Shown here one piece after another: positions 34,022 through 43,211 of a stretch of DNA of 64,000 bases (within the stretch, counting starts at the first letter, position 1; each line of letters begins with the position of its first letter). A model generated the notes under the pieces. It saw nothing but the letters and a program-made list of their open reading frames with translations, had not been told where the DNA came from and did no database searches. A program made the translations under genes and the position numbers. This DNA is from Candidatus Dadabacteria bacterium. Its GTDB lineage: Bacteria > Desulfobacterota_D > UBA1144 > Nemesobacterales > Nemesobacteraceae. The DNA lies in NCBI GenBank assembly GCA_951812735.1, contig OX638332.1:1248732-1312731 (forward strand), written 5' to 3'.

Positions 34022-35165
34022 GAAGTTCGCATTTTTGCCTAATAATTTCCACCGCGGTTTCTATCTCATCGAAACTGTTTTCCGGGCAGAAACTGAATCG
34101 TATGCTTGAGTATGCATGCTGTTCCCCGAGTCCCATGGCGACCAGTACGTAGGAGGGTGCAACCTCGAAATTTGTGCAGGCGGAGCTTTGCGAACATCTT
34201 ATTCCCGATTCATCGAGGAGAGAAATCAGCTCTCTTCCATCGATCCCGCCAAAATGGATGTTGGTGGTGTTGCATACTCTTTTTCCTCCGCCCCCGTTAA
34301 TTGAGGTATGCGGTATGGATTCAATTATTGTTTTCTCGAACCGGTTACGAAGGTCTTCCATTTTCCCTATGACTTCCTCGAAGCTTGCGAGTCTTATATC
34401 GCAGGCGGCTCCGAGTCCTGTTATTCCGGGAAGATTCTCGGTCCCTGGACGAAACCCTTCTTCTTGGAATCCTCCGAAAAGAACAGGATTCACAAACAAT
34501 CTGTCTTTTGCATAGAGAACCGCGGCGCCCTGGGGACCGTTGATTTTGTGAGCCGTGAAGGAGAGAAAATCCACTTGAAGCTCCTCTAGGTCTACCACGA
34601 GTTTTCCTACCGCCTGGGCGGCGTCTGTGTGGAAAAGAACCCCTTTTTCCCTGCAGAGCTTGGAAATACTTGCCATGTCCTGTATTACCCCGGTCTCATT
34701 GTTGACCCATTGCACGGAGACGAGATCGGTTTTCTCGGAAAGCGCGTCTTCGAGCCTCTGGATGTCAAGAATTCCTTGTCTGTCTACCTCGAGCATTTCA
34801 ACGTGGACATCGTTTAGTTCGAGAAAACTGCACATCTTCATTATTGAGGAATGTTCAACCCCAGTTGTGACGATTCGGGGGTTTTCCTTCTTCCTCGTGC
34901 AGGAATAAAAAACCATGTTGTTTGATTCGGTTCCGGAACTTGTGAATATAAGGTCTTCCGGGGAACATCCCACAAGATTGGAGGTGCGCTTGCGCGCGAG
35001 TTCCATGTGGTGCCTCGCCCTCTTGCCTGCCGAATGGGCGCTTGAAGGGTTGCCGAATTGCTCCCCCATGGCTTCGCACATGGCCTCCGTCACTTCTGGG
35101 AGGGGTCTTGTGGTTGCGTTATTGTCAAAGTAGATTTCGCCGGAAATTTCCTCTGTACACCCCAT
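34002..35165 (-). CDS. Cysteine desulfurase (NifS/IscS family), copy 1
   Basis: 387 residues. A PLP enzyme that removes sulfur from cysteine for Fe-S clusters or thio-modifications. The PLP lysine is in SFTAHKINGPQGAA, the cofactor-binding His in TGVEHSSIMK and Asp in HTDAAQAVGK, and the sulfur-accepting Cys in SQSSACTNFEVAPSYVLVAMGL. The usual SGSACTSG loop is altered to SSACTNFE. No scaffold or tRNA-thiolase gene is adjacent. It is separated by 29 bp from the upstream DUF6573-like gene on the same strand. Confidence 0.9.
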   Translation of the reverse strand: MGCTEEISGEIYFDNNATTRPLPEVTEAMCEAMGEQFGNPSSAHSAGKRARHHMELARKRTSNLVGCSPEDLIFTSSGTESNNMVFYSCTRKKENPRIVTTGVEHSSIMKMCSFLELNDVHVEMLEVDRQGILDIQRLEDALSEKTDLVSVQWVNNETGVIQDMASISKLCREKGVLFHTDAAQAVGKLVVDLEELQVDFLSFTAHKINGPQGAAVLYAKDRLFVNPVLFGGFQEEGFRPGTENLPGITGLGAACDIRLASFEEVIGKMEDLRNRFEKTIIESIPHTSINGGGGKRVCNTTNIHFGGIDGRELISLLDESGIRCSQSSACTNFEVAPSYVLVAMGLGEQHAYSSIRFSFCPENSFDEIETAVEIIRQKCELLRNRSR

Positions 35166-35194
35166 TGTAAAGCTAATAATACATGATTTTACGG

Positions 35195-35587
35195 CTAAGG
35201 TGTCTCTTCCGGCAGGTCTTCCGGCAGAAGAAGGGTTAAGCAGGGTTCTTCGGAGTCTTTCGTTATCGGTCCTAGATAAGAGATGACCTGAAATTCCTGA
35301 CCTTTTCCGCCTTTGGTAACCGAAGCGGTGAAATTGATCAGATTCGTTTTTTTCGCTTTTCTGGTTGTCCTTATTGACGAAACGAGCGGAGAAAGTATCT
35401 CCTTTAGCCTCGTGTTTTCATCCTCGCCGCGGGCCGTGGCCTCAGAGTCAGGCTCCATCATTTCCTTTTTAAGAAAGGAGGTTACGAATATGCGAATCAT
35501 AAGGCCTGATTCTCTTGCAACCTCCGACACATCAAACTGCTTTTCCAGTTCGATGTCCTCCTCTCTTTCCATGTAAAATTTTTCCAT
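35195..35587 (-). CDS. Small protein resembling DUF6573
   Basis: 130 residues. It contains FDVSEVARESGLMIRIFVTSF, RLKEILSPLVSSIRTTRK, KTNLINFTASV and a C-terminal YLGPITKDSEEPCLTLLLPEDLPEE. The DVSE.ARE.G opening, the middle helix and the closing GP..D..EP..T..LPE strand match what I recall of DUF6573, a family of unknown role often carried on accessory DNA. Probably co-transcribed with the cysteine desulfurase. Confidence 0.55.
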   Translation of the reverse strand: MEKFYMEREEDIELEKQFDVSEVARESGLMIRIFVTSFLKKEMMEPDSEATARGEDENTRLKEILSPLVSSIRTTRKAKKTNLINFTASVTKGGKGQEFQVISYLGPITKDSEEPCLTLLLPEDLPEETP

Positions 35588-35673
35588 TCTTCTTCCCGGT
35601 AATATCGGTAGTATATACTAGATAGTTCTGCCGGGATATACAAAAGCCACCGCAGCACAAGGAAAGATTTTAG

Positions 35674-36450
35674 ATGGGAAAGACAGGAGAAATAAGACTT
35701 GTCTCCTTCGGGGGAATTCCAGAAGTAGAGGAGGGAGACAATCTCGGGGAGATGATCCTTCTCGCTGCCGCCGGGGAAGGATTTTCGTTTCTCGACGGGG
35801 ATGTCTTGGTAGTTGCGCAGAAGGTGGTCTCGAAAGCTGAGGGCAGGGTCGTCAGTCTTTCTCGGGTCAAGCCTTCGGGTTTTGCGGTTACCGTTTCGCG
35901 GGAAGTTTCAAAAGACCCAAGGCTCGTGGAGGTAATTCTCGGGGAGACCAGGAGAGTCGTGAGAATGGACCAGAGGGAAGATGGCAAGGGGAGACTTATA
36001 GTTGAGACTACTGGAGGACTAATACTGGCAAATGCCGGCGTGGATGCTTCGAACGTTTCCGGAGGAGAAGACGTCACGCTTCTGCCGCTTGATTCTGACC
36101 GCTCCGCCCGGGTTATAAGGGAGCATATAAAAGGAGAAACTGGCAAGGATGTTGCCGTTATAATAACCGACACCGTCGGACGTCCCTGGCGGGAAGGGCT
36201 CACGGACATTGCGATTGGCTGTAGTGGCATGAGGGCGCTTTCTGACCGCAGGGGAGAAGTCGACGCCAAGGGGCTTACGCTTACCGCGACCGAGATGGCG
36301 ACTGCTGACCAAGTAGCGTGTGCTGCCGGAATGCTGATGGAGAAGACCTCAGCGACCCCTGTGGTGATAGTGCGCGGGGTCGATTACATTCGGGCAGAGG
36401 GGGGATCGGGTGAACTGATCAGAGATCCGGCTCATGATCTGTTCAGATAG
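35674..36450 (+). CDS. cofE: Coenzyme F420-0:L-glutamate ligase
   Basis: 258 residues. It adds glutamates to F420-0 using GTP. Seen: LDGDVLVVAQKVVSKAEGRVVSL near the N-terminus (nucleotide/metal site), VVRMDQREDGKGRLIVETTGGLILANAGVDASNV, and IITDTVGRPWREGLTDIAIGCSGM. The single-domain archaeal-type length lacks the FMN reductase domain fused in actinobacterial FbiB. It confirms that the organism makes F420. It is followed by a glycerophosphodiesterase and a cysteine desulfurase, which look like unrelated operon members. Confidence 0.94.
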   Translation: MGKTGEIRLVSFGGIPEVEEGDNLGEMILLAAAGEGFSFLDGDVLVVAQKVVSKAEGRVVSLSRVKPSGFAVTVSREVSKDPRLVEVILGETRRVVRMDQREDGKGRLIVETTGGLILANAGVDASNVSGGEDVTLLPLDSDRSARVIREHIKGETGKDVAVIITDTVGRPWREGLTDIAIGCSGMRALSDRRGEVDAKGLTLTATEMATADQVACAAGMLMEKTSATPVVIVRGVDYIRAEGGSGELIRDPAHDLFR

Positions 36451-36464
36451 TTTCCGGGAATTTA

Positions 36465-37148
36465 ATGAAAGGTTTTTTCGAAAAAGATTTCCTTCTCATT
36501 TCTCACCGGGGTGCGAGTCACTACGAGCCGGAAAACACGCTTCGATCTTTCCGCAAAGCCCTAGAAATGGGATCGAGTGCAATAGAATTTGACGTGAGAA
36601 AAAGTTGTGACGGCCGTCTGGTCGTCATTCACGACAGTAAAGTTGACAGGACCACGGACGGTAAGGGAGCCGTTTCTGGGAAAACGCTTGACGAGCTTAA
36701 ATCTCTTGACGCGGGTTGTGGGGAGAGGATTCCGACTCTTGAGGAGGTGTTTGAGAATTTCGGGGGGCGTTGCGGACTCGTAATTGAGCTTAAGGAGAAA
36801 GGTACCGAAGAGAAAACGGTTTCGCTTATAAAAAAACATGGTCTCACCAAAGAAGTCGCGGTGGTTTCTTTCCGCGGAGACTATATTCGCTCGGTAAGGG
36901 CGCTTGATCCTGCCATCCCCACGGGGCTTATTACGGTTTTCGGCCTCGGATGTGTGAAAAAGGCTCTGTCGCTCGGCTGCCGGGTAGTTGCTGCGAATCA
37001 CCGCTTCATGACGCGTCAGCTTGTCTTGGAAGCGCGGAAAAACGGTCTTTTTGTGTGCTGCTGGACAGTTAACGACCCGAAGCGAGGCGAGAAACTGGCT
37101 GGGATGGGCCTTGATGGGGTAATTACAGACAAGCCAGACCTCCTCTAA
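36465..37148 (+). CDS. Glycerophosphodiester phosphodiesterase
   Basis: 227 residues, a cytoplasmic form without signal peptide. It hydrolyses glycerophosphodiesters to sn-glycerol-3-phosphate and an alcohol. The catalytic HRGASHYEPENTLRSF (His and ENT Asn), IEFDVRKSCDGRLVVIHD (metal-binding Glu/Asp and second His) and VCCWTVNDPKRGEKLAGMGLDGVITDKPDLL are all present. It lies 14 bp after cofE. Confidence 0.93.
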   Translation: MKGFFEKDFLLISHRGASHYEPENTLRSFRKALEMGSSAIEFDVRKSCDGRLVVIHDSKVDRTTDGKGAVSGKTLDELKSLDAGCGERIPTLEEVFENFGGRCGLVIELKEKGTEEKTVSLIKKHGLTKEVAVVSFRGDYIRSVRALDPAIPTGLITVFGLGCVKKALSLGCRVVAANHRFMTRQLVLEARKNGLFVCCWTVNDPKRGEKLAGMGLDGVITDKPDLL

Positions 37149-37238
37149 GACTTGCTTGAGGCTACGCGTCGCCGTGATTTACGCGGCCGATCGGTTATTA
37201 TCCGGTATCAGATATGCTGTTTAACTGACGGTGAGGAG

Positions 37239-38405
37239 ATGCCGCCTAACTCCATACGCTCGATATATCTTGACTACAACGCCACTGCGCCTCTTGACCC
37301 GCGCGTTTTGGAAGAGATGACTCCCTATCTCGCCGAAAATTACGGGAACCCTTCCAGCATTCACTCTCCCGGAAGCGTAGCGCGCGCGGCGGTTGATTGC
37401 GCTCGGGAAAGAGTATCGGGTTGTCTCGGAGCAAGACCGGGAGAGATAGTTTTTACTTCCGGGGGCAGTGAAAGCAATAATTCTGCTATAAAGGGCTTGG
37501 CCTACGCCCTTTCTGACGGGGGAAACCATCTAGTTACGACAGCGGTCGAGCATGCCTCGTGTCTTGAGACGTTCAGGTTTCTTGAGCGCATCGGCTTTGA
37601 GGTCACTTACCTCCCGGTGGATTCCTTCGGATTGGTTTACCCCGAGCAGTTTCAGGAAGCGATTACCGAGCGCACGATTCTTGTTTCCTGCATGTACGTG
37701 AATAACGAGACCGGGGTTATAAGCCCCATTCGCGAGATAGGAGAGATTGCCCGTGAGAAAGGAGTGGTTTTCCATACCGACGCGGTCCAGGCTTTGGGAA
37801 AGACCAAAATTGATCTTGGGGATCTGCCTGTGGATATGGCGTCTTTCTCCTCACACAAGATTTGTGGTCCCAAGGGGGCGGGAGCTCTTTACGTAAGAAA
37901 AGGAATCGGTCTTGAGCCTTTCGTGCACGGTGGGGGGCAGGAGAGGGGAAAGAGATCGGGAACGGAGAACGTAGCGGCCGTCTGCGGATTCGGTTACGCG
38001 TGCGAGCTTCTCCATGCGGAGTTTGAAACAGAAAACGAAAGACTGAGGAAACTGCGCGACCGTCTTTTCGAGGAACTTTCCCGGAGAATAAAGGATGTTT
38101 ATCTTAACGGACATCCCAACGCAAGAGTCTTCAATACCCTTAACGTTGGTTTTCCCGGTACTCCGGGTGACTCGGTGGTAATGAATCTCGATACCGCCGG
38201 TGTGGCGGTCTCAACTGGTTCCGCCTGCTCCGAGGGAAACGTTGATCCTTCCCACGTATTGATTGCCATGGGACTTGAAGAACAAGAAGCGCTTTGTTCA
38301 GTCAGGTTCAGTTTCGGCCGCTTTACCCGTTCGGAAGAAATCGACAGAGTGATCGAACTTCTTCCTGCCGTAGTGGAGAGGATAAGGACACTTCGGGATT
38401 TCTGA
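37239..38405 (+). CDS. Cysteine desulfurase (NifS/IscS family), copy 2
   Basis: 388 residues from the ATG at 37239; the frame is open from TTG 37152, but the family N-terminus (SIYLDYNATAPLDPRV) starts after 37239. PLP lysine in SFSSHKICGPKGAGAL; cofactor His in TTAVEHASC; active-site Cys in STGSACSEGNVDPSHVLIAMGL, which keeps the canonical GSAC loop unlike copy 1. It probably supplies sulfur for Fe-S clusters or tRNA thiolation. Confidence 0.9.
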   Translation: MPPNSIRSIYLDYNATAPLDPRVLEEMTPYLAENYGNPSSIHSPGSVARAAVDCARERVSGCLGARPGEIVFTSGGSESNNSAIKGLAYALSDGGNHLVTTAVEHASCLETFRFLERIGFEVTYLPVDSFGLVYPEQFQEAITERTILVSCMYVNNETGVISPIREIGEIAREKGVVFHTDAVQALGKTKIDLGDLPVDMASFSSHKICGPKGAGALYVRKGIGLEPFVHGGGQERGKRSGTENVAAVCGFGYACELLHAEFETENERLRKLRDRLFEELSRRIKDVYLNGHPNARVFNTLNVGFPGTPGDSVVMNLDTAGVAVSTGSACSEGNVDPSHVLIAMGLEEQEALCSVRFSFGRFTRSEEIDRVIELLPAVVERIRTLRDF

Positions 38406-38471
38406 CGGGATATTTGGGAACCGCTTGCCGAGTTTTGTATATCGACAGGCAACATGTGAGTGTCGCCTGAA

Positions 38472-39512
38472 TTAGGGATAAAGCGGGGCGGATTCAAGTC
38501 CGAGACTCTCGGGAAGGTCGAGCATAATATTCATGTTCTGTATCGCTTGGCCGGAAGCTCCCTTAACCAGGTTGTCTATAGCGCAGACAATTATCGCGGT
38601 TTTTCCCTCGGGGTTTGCCCTTGCGCCTATGTCGCAGAAATTCGAACCCCTGACGCTGGATGTGTTCGGGAATGTTCCCTCGGGAAGAATCCTCACGAAG
38701 GGAGAGTTCCTGTAGAATTGTCCCAAGACATCCAGAAGCTCCCGGGTTCCGTGGCTGTCCGAGAGATTTACGTATATTGTTGAGAGTATCCCCCTGCTTA
38801 TCGGTATCAGGTGTGGCGTGAAAACTACTTCCACTTTGTCGCCGAGAAAATCCGAGAGTCCCTGCTCTATTTCAGGAGTATGACGATGCTCGCCGACTTT
38901 GTAGGCTTTCATCCCTTCTGAGATTTCGCAGAAATGAAGATCAAGCGAGGGGTTCCTCCCGGCTCCCGAAGCACCTGATTTCGAGTCGATAATGATCCTT
39001 TCTGTCTCGACCAAGCCGTTCTTAAGAAGCGGAGCAAGCGGAAGAATCGAAGAGGTAGGGTAACATCCTGGGTTTGCCACCAGTTTTGCCTCCGATATCC
39101 GCGCTGCACTCAGTTCAGGGATTCCGTAAACGGCGTTTTCGAGAAGATGGGCGCACGGATGGTCCCCGTACCAGTCCCTGTAGGTGCCTTCCATGAGACG
39201 GAAATCTGCCCCGAGATCAATTATTCTTACGTCCCTTTCGTAAATTTCTTCTATGAGCTTGGCTGATGCTCCGTGCGGAAGTGCGGCGAACACCACGTCG
39301 GTATCGTCCGGAATGAGCGAGGGGTCCGAACTGCTGAGTTCGAGATCGGCTATTTCTCCAAGGTGCGGAAAGACCTCGGCCAGGGCACGACCTACATGCC
39401 TTGACGCGGTTAAATGCGAAATACTCGCCTGGGGATGTCCATGAAGCAGCCTTATGAGCTCTGCTCCGGTGTAGCCGCTTGCTCCTAGAATACATACGTT
39501 AAATTTTTTCAT
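38472..39512 (-). CDS. argC: N-acetyl-gamma-glutamyl-phosphate reductase
   Basis: 346 residues. The arginine-pathway enzyme that reduces N-acetylglutamyl phosphate to the semialdehyde with NADPH. Rossmann start VCILGASGYTGAELIRLL, active-site Cys in VANPGCYPTSSILPL, and HRHTPEIEQGL with the catalytic His. No other arg gene is in the window. Confidence 0.95.
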   Translation of the reverse strand: MKKFNVCILGASGYTGAELIRLLHGHPQASISHLTASRHVGRALAEVFPHLGEIADLELSSSDPSLIPDDTDVVFAALPHGASAKLIEEIYERDVRIIDLGADFRLMEGTYRDWYGDHPCAHLLENAVYGIPELSAARISEAKLVANPGCYPTSSILPLAPLLKNGLVETERIIIDSKSGASGAGRNPSLDLHFCEISEGMKAYKVGEHRHTPEIEQGLSDFLGDKVEVVFTPHLIPISRGILSTIYVNLSDSHGTRELLDVLGQFYRNSPFVRILPEGTFPNTSSVRGSNFCDIGARANPEGKTAIIVCAIDNLVKGASGQAIQNMNIMLDLPESLGLESAPLYP

Positions 39513-39801
39513 TACGGTGAAACGATACTACGGGAATCGGGAAAACTCAATCCGTACTCGGCAATTCGGGCATTGTACGAAAGACAGAAGGAGAAACTTT
39601 ACGTTGCTGATACCTTCTTTTGGAAATTCCGGTGTTTCTTCAGGGAATTAGGCGGCCCTACATTATCCGGTAGAATTATCGAAGGCGTTTTGAGGCTGTG
39701 GTTGACCGCAGACCGAGTGGAAATTCCGTTTAACAATGTAAGATACGGTTTCAAATCCGCAGGAGGAAAACCTGCCAATACCGAAAAGACATGCCGCTTG
39801 A
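39513..39801. other. Non-coding stretch upstream of the RND permease
   Basis: No intact gene. It may be the decayed body of an adaptor gene, since its last part (39802-39855) still aligns with an adaptor 3' end. I saw no RNA gene or clear promoter. Confidence 0.5.
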
Positions 39802-39855
39802 TCAATTTCCCCACTCGGGATCATAATCGAGCGCACATTAAGCATTATCGACTGA
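39802..39855 (+). pseudogene. Remnant of an RND adaptor 3' end
   Basis: The in-frame residues end SIID-stop, against RIVD-stop for the adaptor at 32744. At DNA level 39841-39861 aligns base for base with the last adaptor codons before 33890, and GGATCATAATCGAG (39818-39831) matches GAATCATAACCGAG near the adaptor end, with about 24 bp deleted between. A stop codon at 39799 closes the frame upstream. Confidence 0.45.
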
Positions 39856-39861
39856 TTTCCT

Positions 39862-42800
39862 ATGCACATCGCCGATTTTTCAGTAAGAAATTCCTTTTTT
39901 GTAAACTTGTTGATGGGAGCCATAATATTTATAGGGCTTCTGTTTGCATTCTCTCTTCCTCTTGAGCTGTTCCCTTCCGTAAAACTCGAGATGGTGACGG
40001 TAACCACGTCTTTTCCGAGTTCTTCCGCCGAAGACGTTGAGAATCTTATAAGCGTCCCTATTGAGCAGCAGATAAAGAATGTCTCCGGCGTCAAGATCGT
40101 AAAATCCGTTTCTTCCGAAGGGTTCTCGCGGGTTATTGCTGAGGTTTATCCAGGTGAAGACACTCGAAGGATAGCTTGGGAGATCGATTCCAAGATTAAC
40201 CTGATAGCAGACGATCTTCCTGAAGATGCCGAAGAACCCGTAACAGAAGAACAAAAGGCGAGTTTCCCGCTGGTGAGTGTTTCGGTCTCAGGGAATATGC
40301 CAAGAGATGTTCTCTATGATAGCGCCAGAGGACTGCGGGATGAACTTGCGCTTTTAGACGGTATTGACAACGTGACTTCCATCGGATTGCCTGACCCAGC
40401 GATATGGGTGTATCTGGATTACCCGAAGATGGTGCAGTTCGGACTGGGCATTGAGGAGGTTTCAAATGCCATCAACGCAAGAAATCTGGATATTCCCGGG
40501 GCGAATTTTACTCGGAACAGTGCTGATTTTCTGCTTAGAACCGAGGGAAAGATAAGATCTGAGGAAGATCTTCTCGATATTCCGGTTGCAAGGAACATCC
40601 AGGGTAAGCATATCTTGCTCCGCGACGTGGCGACGGTCGCTCTTGGGGAGCGGCGAGAGGACATGAGATCGAGGATAAACGGCCGTCCGGCGATTACTTT
40701 CTGGGTGGAGAAGCAGAAAAACATCGATATCCTCGATACAGTCGACCGAGTAAGGGAACTCACCGAGAAATACAAAAGCGAATTTTCAGAAAATGTAGAA
40801 GTAACCCTGGCGTTTGACAGGTCACACTGGGTGAAAAGTCGCCTTCGAACCATGCTTAAAAGTGGGGGTCTGGGGTTTGTTCTGGTAATAATCCTTCTCA
40901 CTCTTTTTCTTGATCGCAAAGCGGCCTTCATAGCCGCCCTGGGTATTCCCGTTTCTTTTCTGGGTGCCGCGATATTAATGAAGATGACCGGCACAACGCT
41001 GAATGTCCTTTCCATGTTCGGTCTTATAATGATGCTGGGCATGGTAGTGGATGATGCCATAATCGTTGTTGAGAACGTCCAGAGGTATATATCAAGGGGA
41101 GTGGAACCGATGAGGGCGGCAGTAATAGGGACAAGAGAGGTCGCTTGGCCAGTGGTTGCAACTGTGCTGACCAATATCGCCGCGTTTACCCCCCTTCTTC
41201 TTGCCACGGGGCTCATCGGACAGTTCCTTTCCATAATTCCCAAAGTTGCGATCTTCGCTCTTTGCTTCTCCCTTTTCGAAGCTCTGCTGATCATGCCGTC
41301 TCACTGTGCCAACTGGCTTCCGGCAAATGGCGCGACGAGATCTCCTCGTGGAAACGCGGCGCTTCTGCGTGTGAGAGGTCTGTATCTGCGGGGGCTCCTG
41401 TTTGCGCTTAGAAACCGCTATGCGGTAATAGGGTGCTTCACAGGTGTTTTTTCTTTTTCAGTCTTTGTGTTTGTCCAGATTCCAAACGTGATGTTCTACT
41501 TTCACGATACCGAGGAAATACTGATAAGAGTTGAGAATTCCCCCTCATCCAGCCTGGAGCATACAGCTGCTTCCGTAGCCCAGGTAGAGGAAGCCGTGCG
41601 TCACAGCGTTCCTCCTCATGTTCTGAGGAACACGTTATCCATGGTGGGCATTGATATGTCTGATCCTGACAATCTGTTTTCCACGGGAAATCATGTGGCC
41701 ACGGTTCTGGTTCAATACGAGGATTACTCTGCCAGAAAAGAAAACGCGGTTGAACTCTCTGAGCTTGCCGAAAAAAGGGTAGGGGAAACGGTTACGGGAC
41801 CCAAGCAGATTGATTTTGTCACCACAACGGGCCCTCCTACCGGGAAACCGGTGGACGTCAAAATAAGCGGGGACGACATACCGGTGCTGATGGAAATAGC
41901 TTCCCGGATTCGGGAGTTTCTTAGTAGTCAGCCGGGGGTGAGTGCCGCGACTAGCAATCTTGCTTACGGAAAGCCTGAGGCGAGAGTTGAGATAGACGAG
42001 AGAAAGGCCGGGGTGTTCGGTATTGACAAGTGGAGTGTGTCGCGGGAAATCAAAGCTCTTGGGGACGGTCTAACCGTTGCGAAGACTAGGGTGGGCGAGG
42101 AAGAGGCTGAGATAAATCTGCGATACGGAAGGGGGGATTCCAGTGTTTTCTCGGTGAAATCGCACCAGATTCCGACTTCTCTCGGGGAACGGGTTCCTAT
42201 CGGCACCGTGGCGGAGATAACGGACTCCAGGACACCGCTTGAGATAAGAAGAGAAAAGCTTCGAAGAACAGTCACCGTAACAGCCGAAGTGGACTCCCAA
42301 ACGACCACTTCAAGGGAGGTAAACGCAAATCTTTCGCGCCACCTCGACAGTCTTCTAGAGAATTACCCGGGCTACTCGTTTAGGTTCGCGGGGGAGGAAG
42401 AACAGTACACTCAGGCTATAAGCGACATAAAGAAGGCGTCGCTTTTGGCTTTACTTCTCATTTATCTCATTCTCGCAAGCATACTGCGCTCCGGTTTTCA
42501 GCCCCTTATAATAATGAGTGTCCTGCCTTTTTGTGTTACGGGAGTGATCGTAGCGATTCTGCTGCGCGGCGAACCCATGACACTTCCTGCAATAATAGGA
42601 ATGGTAGCGCTTCTGGGGATAGTGGTGAACGACAGTCTGCTGCTGATGAACTTTATCAACCGAAGGGCGAAAAGGATGCCGAGCAAGGCGATGGCCATAG
42701 TGTTTTCCGCGAGGTATCGATTCCGGCCTATCCTTCTTACCACGCTTACGACCTTCTCGGGGCTTTTCTCCCTGATGTTTGCCTACAAAGGTCAGGCGGG

Positions 42801-42978
42801 CATTCTCGCTCCGATGGCTGCTTCCCTCGGATTCGGACTTGTTTTCTCGACCTTCGTCATACTTTACCTCGTACCCTGTCTTTATCTGGCTCTTGACGAT
42901 GTTGCCAAGCGGTTTCGATATTTCACCCATCTGAGAACATTGGGGCCGGGCGGAAGAGACTCTCTGCAGGTTAGTTAA
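39862..42978 (+). CDS. RND multidrug/solute efflux permease (AcrB/HAE1-like)
   Basis: 1,038 residues, full length. First membrane helix at residues 13-31, periplasmic porter loop, then TM2-6 (GLGFVLVIILLTLFLD; LGIPVSFLGAAILM; LSMFGLIMMLGMVVDDAIIVVENVQRY with the proton-relay Asp-Asp in TM4), a second porter loop and TM7-12 (IIGMVALLGIVVNDSLLLMNFIN; RPILLTTLTTFSGLFSLMFA). It exports substrates using the proton gradient with an adaptor and outer-membrane channel. No intact adaptor precedes it; the nearest is at 32744. Confidence 0.95.
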   Translation: MHIADFSVRNSFFVNLLMGAIIFIGLLFAFSLPLELFPSVKLEMVTVTTSFPSSSAEDVENLISVPIEQQIKNVSGVKIVKSVSSEGFSRVIAEVYPGEDTRRIAWEIDSKINLIADDLPEDAEEPVTEEQKASFPLVSVSVSGNMPRDVLYDSARGLRDELALLDGIDNVTSIGLPDPAIWVYLDYPKMVQFGLGIEEVSNAINARNLDIPGANFTRNSADFLLRTEGKIRSEEDLLDIPVARNIQGKHILLRDVATVALGERREDMRSRINGRPAITFWVEKQKNIDILDTVDRVRELTEKYKSEFSENVEVTLAFDRSHWVKSRLRTMLKSGGLGFVLVIILLTLFLDRKAAFIAALGIPVSFLGAAILMKMTGTTLNVLSMFGLIMMLGMVVDDAIIVVENVQRYISRGVEPMRAAVIGTREVAWPVVATVLTNIAAFTPLLLATGLIGQFLSIIPKVAIFALCFSLFEALLIMPSHCANWLPANGATRSPRGNAALLRVRGLYLRGLLFALRNRYAVIGCFTGVFSFSVFVFVQIPNVMFYFHDTEEILIRVENSPSSSLEHTAASVAQVEEAVRHSVPPHVLRNTLSMVGIDMSDPDNLFSTGNHVATVLVQYEDYSARKENAVELSELAEKRVGETVTGPKQIDFVTTTGPPTGKPVDVKISGDDIPVLMEIASRIREFLSSQPGVSAATSNLAYGKPEARVEIDERKAGVFGIDKWSVSREIKALGDGLTVAKTRVGEEEAEINLRYGRGDSSVFSVKSHQIPTSLGERVPIGTVAEITDSRTPLEIRREKLRRTVTVTAEVDSQTTTSREVNANLSRHLDSLLENYPGYSFRFAGEEEQYTQAISDIKKASLLALLLIYLILASILRSGFQPLIIMSVLPFCVTGVIVAILLRGEPMTLPAIIGMVALLGIVVNDSLLLMNFINRRAKRMPSKAMAIVFSARYRFRPILLTTLTTFSGLFSLMFAYKGQAGILAPMAASLGFGLVFSTFVILYLVPCLYLALDDVAKRFRYFTHLRTLGPGGRDSLQVS

Positions 42979-43211
42979 TGACTGATTACCCGGTACAATT
43001 ACGGAAAGTGTTTCTAGGGGTTTAGCAACTGGAGATCGGGTGGGAAAAGGTCGATCAAGAACCGTTACGCTTGGTATTCGTGCGGCCGTTAGGGTGGTTC
43101 AGTCGCGCGACGAAATACCGTATTTCTTCTCAAATCGATCTTTCTATTGACTAACAGCGGGCAAGTGTATAGTTTTTGCGAAGTTCAAAGTCAAGTTTCG
43201 GAGGTTTTGCG

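Noticed and set aside
43147..43173. gap promoter TTGACT/TATAGT
   Set aside because: The spacer is only 15 bp; kept as a remark in the gap entry rather than as a feature.
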